A stretch of 64,000 nucleotides of DNA from Sulfitobacter indolifex (GTDB lineage Bacteria; Pseudomonadota; Alphaproteobacteria; Rhodobacterales; Rhodobacteraceae), in assembly GCF_022788655.1 (NCBI RefSeq), contig NZ_CP084951.1, positions 1,054,001 through 1,118,000 of the forward strand, given 5' to 3'. Both the position numbers and the translations under genes were made by a program. The notes under the pieces were generated by a model that had not been told where the DNA came from, searched no databases, and saw nothing but the letters and a program-made list of their open reading frames with translations. Shown here piece after piece: positions 7,653 through 16,580 of this stretch. Each line of letters begins with the position of its first letter. The stretch's first letter is position 1.

Positions 7653-8843
7653 ATGAGCAACGACCGTCACCCACGCACTCAAGCGATCCACGCAGGCACC
7701 CGCCGCAGCCAATACGGCGAGGTGAGCGAGGCGATCTACCTGACCCAAGGTTTCGTCTATGACAGCGCCGAACAGGCGGAGGCCCGGTTCGAAGAGATCG
7801 GCCCGGATGAGTTCATCTATGCCCGCTACGGCAACCCCACGGTCGCGATGTTCGAAGACCGCATCGCCACGTTGGAAGGGGCCGAAGACGCCTTTGCCAC
7901 GGCCAGCGGCATGGCGGCAGTGTCGGGCGCGCTGATCTCGATGCTGAAGGCGGGCGATCATGTGGTATCCGCGCGTGCGCTGTTTGGTTCCTGTATCTAT
8001 GTGCTCGAAGAAATCCTTGGCCGCTACGGGGTTGAGGTGACCTTTGTTGACGGCAGCGATCTGGACGCATGGGAGGCGGCGATCCGCGAGGACACCCGCG
8101 CCGTGTTCTTTGAATCCGTCGCCAACCCCACGCTTGAAGTGATCGACATCGAAGCTGTCGCCAAACTGGCTCATGCCAAAGGCGCGCTGGTGGTGGTCGA
8201 CAACGTCTTCGCCACGCCGGTCTTTTCGCGCGCGATCTCGCAGGGGGCGGATGTGGTGATCTATTCGGCCACCAAACATATCGACGGGCAGGGCCGCGCG
8301 CTTGGCGGTGTGGTGCTGGGCAGCCGCGATTTCATCCGTGGCACGCTTGAGCCCTACATGAAGCACACCGGCGGCTCGATGAGCCCCTTTACCGCGTGGA
8401 TCATGCTGAAGGGGCTTGAGACCATCGACCTGCGGGTGCGGGCGCAGGCGGCCAGCGCACAGGAGTTGGCCGAGGCGCTCGACGGGCATGCGGCGCTGGC
8501 ACGGGTGCTTTACCCAGGCCTTGCATCGCATCCGCAGAACGCGCTGGTGATGCGGCAGATGGGGGCAGGCGGCACTGTGCTGTCGATCGACCTAAAGGGC
8601 GGCAAGGCGGCTGCTTTCGCGTTCCTGAATGCGCTGCAGGTGGGGGTGATTTCCAACAACCTTGGCGATGCGAAGACAATCGTGACCCACCCGGCGACGA
8701 CGACGCACCAGCGCCTGCCGCAGGAAACCAAAGACCTTTTGGGCATTACGCCGGGCCTCGTTCGGGTCAGCGTGGGGCTGGAGTATACCGGCGATCTTAA
8801 GGCTGATCTGTTGCAAGCCTTGGATGCGGCGACGCAAGCCTAA
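7653..8843 (+). CDS. metZ: O-succinylhomoserine sulfhydrylase
   Basis: A 396-aa PLP enzyme of the Cys/Met metabolism family. It makes homocysteine directly from O-succinylhomoserine and sulfide. Visible motifs are RYGNPT (phosphate/substrate region), ATASGMAAVSGAL, VVDNVFATP, the PLP lysine in SATKHIDGQGR near residue 208, and the C-terminal RVSVGLEYTGDL. The RIDGQGR version of the motif after the lysine and its partner SAM-II riboswitch favour MetZ over MetB or MetY. The start at 7653 (MSNDRHPRT) has the ribosome site AAGGATGAG. No other methionine gene is adjacent. Confidence 0.9.
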   Translation: MSNDRHPRTQAIHAGTRRSQYGEVSEAIYLTQGFVYDSAEQAEARFEEIGPDEFIYARYGNPTVAMFEDRIATLEGAEDAFATASGMAAVSGALISMLKAGDHVVSARALFGSCIYVLEEILGRYGVEVTFVDGSDLDAWEAAIREDTRAVFFESVANPTLEVIDIEAVAKLAHAKGALVVVDNVFATPVFSRAISQGADVVIYSATKHIDGQGRALGGVVLGSRDFIRGTLEPYMKHTGGSMSPFTAWIMLKGLETIDLRVRAQAASAQELAEALDGHAALARVLYPGLASHPQNALVMRQMGAGGTVLSIDLKGGKAAAFAFLNALQVGVISNNLGDAKTIVTHPATTTHQRLPQETKDLLGITPGLVRVSVGLEYTGDLKADLLQALDAATQA

Positions 8844-8920
8844 CCTGATGTGTCGCAGGCGCGGTGGCATTTTTGCCCCGCGCACCATACATTAGGGACG
8901 AAAGACCGGAGGGCCGCGCA

Positions 8921-10012
8921 ATGAATATCGTGACTGAGATGTCCGAAACACCGGATCGGGATGCGGCAGAGGCCGCGCTCGCCACGTTGCGCGCTTGGGC
9001 CGATACGGCAACCCCTGCAGAGATTGCTGCGCTCGATCCAGCGATGTCGCAGATGTTGTCCTCTGCCGAGTATCCGGCGCTCAGCCGGGCCTACCCCGAA
9101 GATTTCACCGCCGGCGACAATTACCGCGCCAGCCTGCCTGATTTGCAAAACGGCCCATCAAGCCTGATCCGGGGCGCGCAGCAGTTGATCCAGCATGTTG
9201 GCATCTCGAACTTCCGCCTGCCGATCCGCTACCGCAGCCGTGAGGGCGGGGATTTGCGGCTTGAGACCTCGGTCACTGGATCAGTCTCGCTCGATGCCGA
9301 GAAGAAGGGCATTAACATGTCCCGCATCATGCGCAGCTTTTACCGCCATGCAGAGGCGACCTTTAGCTTTGAGGTGATCGAAGCGGCGCTGGACGACTAT
9401 AAGACCGATCTGGAAAGCCTTGATGCGCGGATCCAGATGCGGTTCTCCTTTCCGATGAAGATCGCCAGCCTCCGTTCCGGGCTGACGGGCTATCAGTATT
9501 ACGACATCGCGCTGGAGCTGGTCGAGCAGGACGGCGAACGTAAAAAGATCGTCCATCTCGATTACGTCTATTCCAGCACCTGCCCCTGTTCGCTGGAACT
9601 GAGCGAACATGCGCGCGAGACACGCGGTCAGCTGGCTACGCCGCATTCGCAACGTTCCGTCGCGCGCATCTCGGTTGAGACGCAGGACGAAGGCGATTGC
9701 CTGTGGTTCGAAGACCTCATCGAAATTTGCCGTCGCGCCGTGCCGACCGAGACACAGGTGATGGTCAAGCGCGAAGATGAACAGGCCTTCGCCGAACTTA
9801 ACGCTGCCAATCCGATCTTTGTCGAAGATGCCGCGCGGCTGTTTTGTGAACAGCTTTTGGCCGACGGGCGGGTGGGCGATTTTCGCATCGTCGCCAGCCA
9901 TCAAGAAAGCCTGCACAGCCATGATGCGATCAGTGTGCTGACCCAAGGCGGTACTTTTGCAGCGCAGAGCATTGATCCCAAGCTCTTTAATACGCTCTTC
10001 CACGTCGGTTGA
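8921..10012 (+). CDS. folE2: GTP cyclohydrolase FolE2
   Basis: A 363-aa protein of the type IB GTP cyclohydrolases, which convert GTP to dihydroneopterin triphosphate, the first step of folate synthesis. Landmarks are VGISNFRLPI, the GINMSRIMRSFY segment, the metal-site cysteine region SSTCPCS near residue 218, the following LSEHA, and PHSQRS. The start at 8921 follows CGGAGGG at good spacing. Some bacteria use FolE2 under zinc limitation with Zur control; I do not see a clear Zur box upstream. The folB-folP genes are about 12 kb away in the same window. Confidence 0.9.
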   Translation: MNIVTEMSETPDRDAAEAALATLRAWADTATPAEIAALDPAMSQMLSSAEYPALSRAYPEDFTAGDNYRASLPDLQNGPSSLIRGAQQLIQHVGISNFRLPIRYRSREGGDLRLETSVTGSVSLDAEKKGINMSRIMRSFYRHAEATFSFEVIEAALDDYKTDLESLDARIQMRFSFPMKIASLRSGLTGYQYYDIALELVEQDGERKKIVHLDYVYSSTCPCSLELSEHARETRGQLATPHSQRSVARISVETQDEGDCLWFEDLIEICRRAVPTETQVMVKREDEQAFAELNAANPIFVEDAARLFCEQLLADGRVGDFRIVASHQESLHSHDAISVLTQGGTFAAQSIDPKLFNTLFHVG

Positions 10013-10165
10013 AATTCGCCTTACGGTCCATTCACCTGCCGGCTGTTTGCACCCGCAGCAACATGCGTATCCGTTGTGAAATGCCCGCCGTAGTTTCTTT
10101 AATGTAAATTCCCCGTATTTTAGCCCTGCAAGCAACGCCCAGCCGCTATGCATAAACGTCGGTTC

Positions 10166-10180
10166 TGCTGCAACGCAGCA
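10166..10180 (+). promoter_or_regulatory. Dyad operator TGCTGC-N3-GCAGCA before the DUF1127 gene
   Basis: A perfect inverted repeat TGCTGC-AAC-GCAGCA followed by TTGC, 50 bp upstream of the DUF1127 start at 10230. The same dyad with a TAT/ATA centre occurs at 46212-46226 ahead of the small RNA array and, degenerate, at 45839-45853 ahead of the second DUF1127 gene. It fits the CTGC-N3-GCAG pattern that I recall for the polyhydroxybutyrate regulator PhaR; that identity is inference. Confidence 0.6.
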
Positions 10181-10229
10181 TTGCCTATCTAATGGTCATC
10201 GAAATATTGGAAATTGCAAAGGCAATCAG

Positions 10230-10478
10230 ATGACCTACCAGAGCACCGCTCATTCCGCCCACTCCGTCTCACCCCTCGAAGGGCTACGGCGCGCTGGCGC
10301 TGGTCTGCGCCGCTTTTTCGCTGGGATCGGCCATGGCATCATGATGGGCTCCACTGCCCACCGCCGGTTTGAACAGGTCCAATTCCTGCAAGCCAAAAGC
10401 GACGAAGACCTGGCCGCCCTCGGCATCAAGCGTGACGACATCGTTCACCACGTTTTCAAAGACCTTTACTACATCTAA
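10230..10478 (+). CDS. DUF1127 (YjiS-like) small protein
   Basis: An 82-aa protein. The C-terminal half has the roseobacter DUF1127 pattern: FEQVQFLQAKSDEDLAALGI followed by KRDDIVHHVFKDLYY. The N-terminal 35 residues are low complexity and Gly/Arg/Ala-rich. DUF1127 proteins are small and basic; the R. sphaeroides member CcaF1 binds RNA and acts in small RNA maturation. This one stands alone between folE2 and trkH, and its upstream region has the dyad at 10166-10180. A strong hairpin (10487-10516) follows the stop. Confidence 0.75.
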   Translation: MTYQSTAHSAHSVSPLEGLRRAGAGLRRFFAGIGHGIMMGSTAHRRFEQVQFLQAKSDEDLAALGIKRDDIVHHVFKDLYYI

Positions 10479-10486
10479 GACGACAC

Positions 10487-10516
10487 GGATCGGGGCCAAA
10501 TCGCGCCCCGGTCCCG
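10487..10516 (+). terminator. GC-rich hairpin after the DUF1127 gene
   Basis: GATCGGGGC pairs with GCCCCGGTC across a short loop, with further pairing of ACGG and CCGT outside it. There is no T run, so it may stabilise the 3' end of the DUF1127 mRNA or act as a weak terminator before trkH. Confidence 0.45.
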
Positions 10517-10559
10517 TCTCGGCTTGACAGCGACGAGCGGCCAAGCCAACGCTGCGCCC

Positions 10560-12008
10560 ATGTTGGATATACGACCTGTCGGATATGTCGTGGGCCTTTT
10601 GGTGGCCGTGCTTGGCCTTGCCATGATCATCCCGATCTTGGTCGATCTGGCCGAGGGCCGGGGCCAATGGTGGGTTTTCGTCGAAAGCGCACTGATCACG
10701 ACGTTGGGTGGCGGTATGATCGCCCTCGCCAGCGCCAATGGGGTCCGCGAAGGGCTCACCATCCAACAGACATTTATGCTCACCACCGGCGTTTGGCTGA
10801 TGCTGCCGCTGTTTGGCGCGTTGCCGTTCATTCTGGGCGCGACAGAGGCGAGCGTCACCGACGCCGTATTTGAAGCCATGTCGGGTCTGACCACCACCGG
10901 TTCCACCGTATTGTCTGGCCTTGAGGAACTGCCCAAGGGCTTGCTTATTTGGCGAGGGATCCTGCAGTGGTTGGGCGGCATCGGTATCATCGTTGTCGCA
11001 ATGGTGTTCCTGCCTGAATTGCGGGTTGGCGGGATGCAGATTTTCAAATCCGAATCCTTTGACACCTTCGGAAAGATCCTGCCGCGTGCGGGGCAGATCG
11101 CCACCCAGATTTCAGTGATCTACCTATGGCTAACGCTGGCCTGTATGCTGAGCTATCTTGCCCTTGGCATGACCACCTTTGACGCGACGGTTCATGCGCT
11201 GACCACCGTCTCAACAGGCGGCTTTTCGAACTACGATGCGTCGTTCAGCGCCTTCTCTGGCCCGGCCGAATATGTTGCCGTGGTTTTCATGATCCTCGCG
11301 GCGCTGCCGTTCGTGCGCTACGTGCAGTTGATCAACGGAAACCCGGTAGCGCTGCACCGTGATCCGCAGGTGCGGGGCTTTCTGTTGACCGTGGCGTTTC
11401 TGGTGGGGGTCGTCTTCCTCGTTCTGCGCAGCGGTTTTACCTATGAAAGCGAGCGGATGCTGCGCGAGGCACTGTTCAACATCACCTCAATCATTTCGGG
11501 CACCGGCTATGCTTCGGCGGACTACATGCAATGGGGTGCCTTCGCAGTGGCACTGTTTTTCTTCATCGGGCTGATCGGCGGCTGTGCGGGCTCGACCACC
11601 TGTTCGATCAAGATCTTCCGCTACCAATTGCTCTTTGCCTCCATCCGCGCACAGCTGCGGCGGATCCGGTCGCCGCATGGCATCTTTACCCCGCGCTATG
11701 ATGGCCGCCCGGTGGGGGGCGACGTGCTGAGCTCGGTGATGTCGTTCTTCATGTTCTTCGTGGTGTCACTGGGGCTGATCTCTGTCGCGCTTAGCCTCAC
11801 CGGGCTGGATTTCGTCACATCCATTTCGGGTGCTGCGGCGGCACTGGCCAATATCGGGCCGGGTTTGGGGCCGATCATCGGACCGGCGGGGAACTTTGGC
11901 AGCCTGAACGACACGGCGAAATGGATCCTGATCATCGCGATGTTAATCGGGCGGCTGGAACTGATGGCGGTCTATGTAATGTTTACCTCGAAATTCTGGC
12001 GCGCTTAA
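10560..12008 (+). CDS. TrkH-family potassium uptake protein
   Basis: A 482-aa membrane protein with about ten hydrophobic segments. The repeated pore loops of the Trk/Ktr/HKT family are visible: GLTTTGSTVLSGLE, TVSTGGFSNYD, ITSIISGTGYAS and NIGPGLGPIIGPAGNF. TrkH forms the ion-conducting subunit and needs the NAD-binding TrkA partner, which is not in the window. The ATG at 10560 (MLDIRPVGYV) is preferred to an in-frame TTG 36 bp upstream. It converges with the SPOR/protease-like gene, with a hairpin between them. Confidence 0.9.
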   Translation: MLDIRPVGYVVGLLVAVLGLAMIIPILVDLAEGRGQWWVFVESALITTLGGGMIALASANGVREGLTIQQTFMLTTGVWLMLPLFGALPFILGATEASVTDAVFEAMSGLTTTGSTVLSGLEELPKGLLIWRGILQWLGGIGIIVVAMVFLPELRVGGMQIFKSESFDTFGKILPRAGQIATQISVIYLWLTLACMLSYLALGMTTFDATVHALTTVSTGGFSNYDASFSAFSGPAEYVAVVFMILAALPFVRYVQLINGNPVALHRDPQVRGFLLTVAFLVGVVFLVLRSGFTYESERMLREALFNITSIISGTGYASADYMQWGAFAVALFFFIGLIGGCAGSTTCSIKIFRYQLLFASIRAQLRRIRSPHGIFTPRYDGRPVGGDVLSSVMSFFMFFVVSLGLISVALSLTGLDFVTSISGAAAALANIGPGLGPIIGPAGNFGSLNDTAKWILIIAMLIGRLELMAVYVMFTSKFWRA

Positions 12009-12011
12009 AAC

Positions 12012-12046
12012 GCGAAAGGGCGGCACCTTTGGCACCGCCCTTTGCG
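12012..12046. terminator. Bidirectional terminator between trkH and the SPOR-domain gene
   Basis: AAAGGGCGG at about 12016-12024 pairs with CCGCCCTTT at 12036-12044. Because the stem ends are A- and T-rich, it can work on both strands, as expected between two convergent genes. Confidence 0.8.
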
Positions 12047-12084
12047 TAATCGATCAAACGGGACAAAGACCGCCCCGCGCTTCG

Positions 12085-13974
12085 TTATTCCCAGCAGCTG
12101 ACCAATACAGTCATGCCCTGCGCCCGAAGCGTCAGGTCGCGGGGTGCGATGGGGCCGGTGGTGCCCTGAGCCATACTGCTGCCCAGCCCTGCCTCCTGCG
12201 CGGCCTTAAGGATGACACTTCCGTCGAGAGCAAAGCTCACGTCTTCGGGCAGTTTGCGGTCCCCTTCCGCGCGGGGCAGCAACATGCCAACGACATGGCC
12301 GTTCTCGTCAAAGACAGGCCCACCTGCATCGCCGGGCTGTGTTTTGACCGCCAGCCGCTTAAGGTTCTCATCACCGTTCAGCCCTTTCAGGTCTGAAAGG
12401 GCGCCGAAGGTCAGTGTCGCAGCACTCAGCACACCCTCATAGGAATACCCCGCGACCGAAACTTCTGATTGCAGGCGCGGCGCGCGGTTGCTGAACTCGG
12501 CCACGGCCAGTGGGGCCAGACGGCTTGCGGGTTTCAACAGGGCAAGACCGCGCGCGTCGTCCGTGGCAACGACCGTGGCATCGGTATCGGCGTCCAGCGT
12601 CACGCGAGAGCAGGAGGCCACCACTTCGCTCGTCGTCACGACCGACCCGTTGTCGTCGATGAAAAAGCCGCTGCGGGCGATTTTAGGCTGGCGGATTTGC
12701 AGCCCTGCAACCAGATCAATCGCCTGTGCGTCGTTGTTGCCTGCGGTGGCGTCGAGCACGCCGGGCAGGCGGGTCAAGCTTTTGGACATTTCAGCCAAAA
12801 CGCGGCGGCGGCGGTCTTCGTCCCCGGCGGGCCAAATCAGGGTGAAGCCTTTGATCTGACCGTCTTCCAGCGACACCTGCGTCTGGCTGATGATGCTGCC
12901 GTTCTCGCCGATCAACTCGAATGAGTCGCGCGCGCGCTCGCGGGGTCCCTCAAGCGGCACGATCTCAAGCGTTTGCATGATGTCGTAAAGACCATAGAGC
13001 GTATCCCGGTTTCCGGGTTGGCTGATTAACAGCACCCGCGCGCCAACATTGCCGCTGGCGTCATAATGTGCAAAAGGCGGCTCATAGCGGGCGAATTCGA
13101 CCTCGGCTGTGGGCATCATGATCTCGATCCCGGCTTTGTCGTCGCGCACCATTTGCAGGCCCAAACCGTCCAGTACGGCATTATACTGCGCGATCAGCGC
13201 TGCCCGCTGTCGGGTGGTCAGCACGCCGGTTTGGTCATAACCATTCGCGGCCTGCCACGCCCCCATAGACGCGCGGGTGCCCCGGCCAAAAGCACCATCA
13301 ATTGCCGCATCGTAAAAGCCAGCCCATTGCAGAGCGACCTGAAGGTCTTTGCGCTCTTCACTCGAGAGGGATTGCTCGGAGCGGCGCGCCTCTGCCGGGG
13401 TCTCATCCGGTTTTGGAGGTTCAGGAGCGGCGACGGTTTCGATCTCGGCCTCAGTCTCAGTTTCGGTCTCAGCGACAGGCGTTTCGCCTTCGGCCTGCGC
13501 GTCAGCTGGGGCAGTCGGATCAAGCGGGGTTGTCGTGACTTCAGGTGTGGTGGTCCCTGTGCTGGTTTCCGCTTCACCTTCGGGGGTCACGCCTGCAGGC
13601 GCGTCGGTCTGGCCAGTTTCGAGTACATTGGCACCAACCGGCCAGAACTGCTGGCGAAAGCGGCTTGATTGCTGAATGAAGCTATCACGTGGTACCAGAC
13701 CATCACGCACATAGCTGCGCAGCACCAGTTCGGCATCCGCGCGGCTATAGGGCCCCACGGCGATACCGTACCACCCGCCGCCCAAAGAAAAGCCGTTCAC
13801 ATCATCCAGAAGGGTTTCATAGGCGCGCGCGCGATCTGTGGCCTCTGCCAAAGACGGTTGCGCCTCGATCTGTACCCAAACGACATCCTCTGCCGATTGC
13901 GCCCGTGCAAGCCCGGCCCAAGACAGGCTCAGGGCCAAAAACATCGCCACGGGGGCAAAAAGAAATCGCTTCAT
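12085..13974 (-). CDS. Secreted SPOR / peptidoglycan-binding protein with trypsin-like domain lacking catalytic residues
   Basis: A 629-aa exported protein. A signal peptide (FLFAPVAMFLALSLSWAGLARA) precedes a SPOR-like domain (about 30-110, with GFSLGGGWYGIAVGPYSRADAE). A Thr/Glu/Pro-rich acidic linker (about 120-210) follows, then a PG_binding_1 domain (about 215-265, FYDAAIDGAFGRGTRASMGAWQ). The C-terminal third (about 430-600) has the S1 protease outline: DARGLALLKP and QPGDAGGPVFDENGHVVGML. The serine of GDSGGP is Ala (near 550), and the position normally holding the HVV histidine reads SEVV (near 445). It is therefore probably a non-enzymatic binding domain. Start at 13974 (MKRFLFAP); a GTG six bases upstream is less likely. 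Confidence 0.8.
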   Translation of the reverse strand: MKRFLFAPVAMFLALSLSWAGLARAQSAEDVVWVQIEAQPSLAEATDRARAYETLLDDVNGFSLGGGWYGIAVGPYSRADAELVLRSYVRDGLVPRDSFIQQSSRFRQQFWPVGANVLETGQTDAPAGVTPEGEAETSTGTTTPEVTTTPLDPTAPADAQAEGETPVAETETETEAEIETVAAPEPPKPDETPAEARRSEQSLSSEERKDLQVALQWAGFYDAAIDGAFGRGTRASMGAWQAANGYDQTGVLTTRQRAALIAQYNAVLDGLGLQMVRDDKAGIEIMMPTAEVEFARYEPPFAHYDASGNVGARVLLISQPGNRDTLYGLYDIMQTLEIVPLEGPRERARDSFELIGENGSIISQTQVSLEDGQIKGFTLIWPAGDEDRRRRVLAEMSKSLTRLPGVLDATAGNNDAQAIDLVAGLQIRQPKIARSGFFIDDNGSVVTTSEVVASCSRVTLDADTDATVVATDDARGLALLKPASRLAPLAVAEFSNRAPRLQSEVSVAGYSYEGVLSAATLTFGALSDLKGLNGDENLKRLAVKTQPGDAGGPVFDENGHVVGMLLPRAEGDRKLPEDVSFALDGSVILKAAQEAGLGSSMAQGTTGPIAPRDLTLRAQGMTVLVSCWE

Positions 13975-14129
13975 CGTCACTCAACTCTCGCAAAACCAAA
14001 TCCGAGCCAGATTACGCTGGAAAGCAGCTTAAATGCCATGGGAAAGGGGCTGAATTTCTCACAAAGCTGCGATTGACCCCCATGGATTGCAGACGTAGGA
14101 AAGGCGCGCATCATTAAGGGGCAATCACC

Positions 14130-15077
14130 ATGTCTGACGCGGCGCAGAAACCACGCTCTTTTCAAGAGATCATCCTTGCCTTGCAAAGCTACTGGGCGCG
14201 CCATGGCTGTGCGATCTTGCAGCCCTACGACATGGAAGTGGGCGCGGGCACCTTTCACCCGGCCACCACGCTGCGCAGCCTCGGCAGCCAACCTTGGGCC
14301 GCGGCCTATGTGCAGCCCTCGCGCCGCCCCACAGATGGGCGCTATGGTGAGAACCCCAACCGGCTGCAGCATTACTATCAGTTTCAAGTGCTGATCAAAC
14401 CGAGCCCGCCCAACCTGCAAGAGTTGTACCTTGGCTCGCTTGAGGCCATTGGCATAGACATGGCGCTGCATGACATCCGCTTTGTCGAAGATGACTGGGA
14501 AAGCCCAACGCTGGGCGCGTGGGGTCTGGGTTGGGAGGTCTGGTGCGACGGTATGGAAGTCAGCCAGTTTACCTATTTCCAACAGGTCGGCGGTCACGAC
14601 TGTCACCCTGTCTCGGGCGAGCTGACCTATGGGTTGGAGCGTTTGGCGATGTATGTGCTGGGCGTCGATCACGTGATGGACATGCCCTTCAACAGCCCTG
14701 ACGCGCCGATCCCGCTGACCTATGGCGATATCTTCAAACAGACCGAAGAAGAATTCGCGCGCTGGAACTTTGACACCGCCAATACCGAAGTGCTGCTGGA
14801 TCAGTTCAACGAGGCGGAGGCGCATTGCCAGTTCATTCTGGAGCAACCTGCCGAAGACCCCAAGACCGGCAAACGCATCGTCATGGCGCATCCGGCCTAT
14901 GACCAGTGCATCAAGGCCAGCCATATCTTCAACCTGCTCGACGCGCGCGGCGTGATCTCAGTCACCGAGCGGCAGGCTTACATCGGGCGCGTGCGGGCGC
15001 TGGCCAAACAATGCGCCGATGCCTTCGTGCAGACCCGCGCGGGCGGGTGGACGCCCGAGGCGGACAACGCGGCATGA
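14130..15077 (+). CDS. glyQ: Glycyl-tRNA synthetase alpha subunit
   Basis: A 315-aa class II synthetase subunit that holds the active site for glycine activation. Strong landmarks are [17 protein letters not shown], the [14 protein letters not shown] segment, [27 protein letters not shown], and [17 protein letters not shown]. The start at 14130 has AAGGGG upstream. Its stop overlaps the next start (ATGA), so a small DUF gene separates it from glyS in a common operon. Confidence 0.96.
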   Translation: MSDAAQKPRSFQEIILALQSYWARHGCAILQPYDMEVGAGTFHPATTLRSLGSQPWAAAYVQPSRRPTDGRYGENPNRLQHYYQFQVLIKPSPPNLQELYLGSLEAIGIDMALHDIRFVEDDWESPTLGAWGLGWEVWCDGMEVSQFTYFQQVGGHDCHPVSGELTYGLERLAMYVLGVDHVMDMPFNSPDAPIPLTYGDIFKQTEEEFARWNFDTANTEVLLDQFNEAEAHCQFILEQPAEDPKTGKRIVMAHPAYDQCIKASHIFNLLDARGVISVTERQAYIGRVRALAKQCADAFVQTRAGGWTPEADNAA

Positions 15078-15589
15078 GCGGCAAGATTGTTGGTATTGTG
15101 ATCCTTGTATCTGCGCTGATCGCCGGCGCTGCCCTTTATTACCTGCAGATCTATGGCTTTTACGATGACGTGCCTGACGCGCAGGTCGAACTGGTTTCGC
15201 TTACCACCCAAGAACCGGAAGAGATCGCCGCAGACAATCTACAAGCCATTGACGCTGATAGCTCTCCCATCCGGTTTCGCGCCTGTTTTACGCATGACTT
15301 AAGCCTCGCCATGGCGACCGAGACCTATGAGATGACCGACCACACCGATCCGCGTAACGCGCCGGGCTGGTTCGATTGCTTTGATGCCGCAGCCATTGGG
15401 GCTGAGATTGAGGCAGGCACAGCGCTGACCTTCCTTGGGGCCAAGAACGTGCACTATGGGGTCGACCGGATCGTGGCGCTGACCGATGACGGGCGCGGCT
15501 ATATCTGGCACGAGCTTAACGACTGCGGTGAAAAGTCTTATGACGGCACCGTGATCGGCGAGACCTGCCCGGAGCGGCCTGAGAACTAA
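15074..15589 (+). CDS. DUF6446-like membrane-anchored protein
   Basis: A 171-aa protein with one N-terminal membrane segment ([21 protein letters not shown]) and a domain of about 145 aa outside the membrane that carries four cysteines (FRACF, WFDCFD, NDCGEKS, ETCPE). Its start overlaps the glyQ stop, so it is translated with glyQ. From memory, roseobacters keep such a gene between glyQ and glyS and label it DUF6446. The function is unknown. A terminator follows at 15597. Confidence 0.8.
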   Translation: MSGKIVGIVILVSALIAGAALYYLQIYGFYDDVPDAQVELVSLTTQEPEEIAADNLQAIDADSSPIRFRACFTHDLSLAMATETYEMTDHTDPRNAPGWFDCFDAAAIGAEIEAGTALTFLGAKNVHYGVDRIVALTDDGRGYIWHELNDCGEKSYDGTVIGETCPERPEN

Positions 15590-15596
15590 AATAGAT

Positions 15597-15631
15597 AAGG
15601 CACCGCGCTGAAAATAGCGCGGAACCTTTTC
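15597..15631 (+). terminator. Intrinsic terminator after glyQ operon part
   Basis: AAGG-CA-CCGCGCT pairs with AGCGCGG-AA-CCTT across a short A-rich loop and is followed by TT. The stem is long and GC-rich. Confidence 0.75.
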
Positions 15632-15660
15632 CCTGCGCCGAACGCTTGTCCTCCAATAGA

Positions 15661-16488
15661 ATGGGGGCGCACGTGTCAGACAAATCACATGAAGGACTAA
15701 AATGGGTTATGCGGGCGGGCTACGGCGCGCGGGGCGTAATCTATATGATCGTTGGCGGGCTGGCCTTGCTGGCAGCGTTCAAATCCACCCAAGCCTCGGG
15801 CACGAAAGATGCGTTGGCCGCACTTCGCGATGAACCCTACGGCGTGCCGGCGTTGTTTGCCATCGGCCTTGGCCTGTTGGCCTATTTGGTTTGGCGCGTG
15901 ACGGCTGGCGTGAAAGACGTAGAAGACCACGGCACCGATGCTGAGGGTCTGTTTGCACGACTGGGGCAAATCGTTACCGGGCTGATCCACGGCGGTATTG
16001 GTATCTCGGTTCTGGCCTTGGCCATGAGCGGCAAAAATTCCGGCGGCAGTTCGGCGCAGGACTGGACGCAAAAGCTTATGGCGATGCCTGGTGGGCGCTA
16101 TATCGTGGCCGCTGGCGCGCTGATCCTATTGGGCGCAGGGGTCTATTACGCCTACAAGGGGTGGAGCGGGAAATATAAGGGCCATCTGGCGCGCACGCAT
16201 TTCACCGAAAGCATCGACCCGGTCGTGAAAATCGGCCTTGTCATCTACGGCGCAATCTTGGGGCTGGTCGCCTTTTCGCTGGGCTATGCGGCGCTGACGG
16301 CCAATCCAGAACAGGCCGGTGGTCTGGGCGAAGCTTTGCAAAGTCTGCGCGGCATGGCCTTTGGGCAGTTCCTTTTGGGGGGCGCAGGTCTGGGGCTGAT
16401 TGGCTTTGCGATCTATAACTTCGTCGAAGCGGGCTATCGCGTGATCCCGAAATTCTCCGATCCCGATATCCGCACCTTGTTGGATTAA
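15661..16488 (+). CDS. DUF1206 family membrane protein
   Basis: A 275-aa protein with about six membrane segments arranged as three repeated pairs. Each pair begins with a similar motif: MRAGYGARGVIYMIVGGLALLAA, then LGQIVTGLIHGGIGISVLALA, then VKIGLVIYGAILGLVAFSL. This is the DUF1206 layout. Function unknown. ATG at 15661 is used; a GTG at 15673 (MSDKSHEGLK) with GGGG upstream is an equally likely true start. It lies between a terminator and glyS. Confidence 0.8.
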   Translation: MGAHVSDKSHEGLKWVMRAGYGARGVIYMIVGGLALLAAFKSTQASGTKDALAALRDEPYGVPALFAIGLGLLAYLVWRVTAGVKDVEDHGTDAEGLFARLGQIVTGLIHGGIGISVLALAMSGKNSGGSSAQDWTQKLMAMPGGRYIVAAGALILLGAGVYYAYKGWSGKYKGHLARTHFTESIDPVVKIGLVIYGAILGLVAFSLGYAALTANPEQAGGLGEALQSLRGMAFGQFLLGGAGLGLIGFAIYNFVEAGYRVIPKFSDPDIRTLLD

Positions 16489-16580
16489 ACGCAGGGCGGG
16501 GGGCTAGACCCTCCGCCTAGCACTCGTTATCCAAGCCCCCGATGAGACGCCGCCACCGCGGCAAGAATTGGGGGCCGCCC

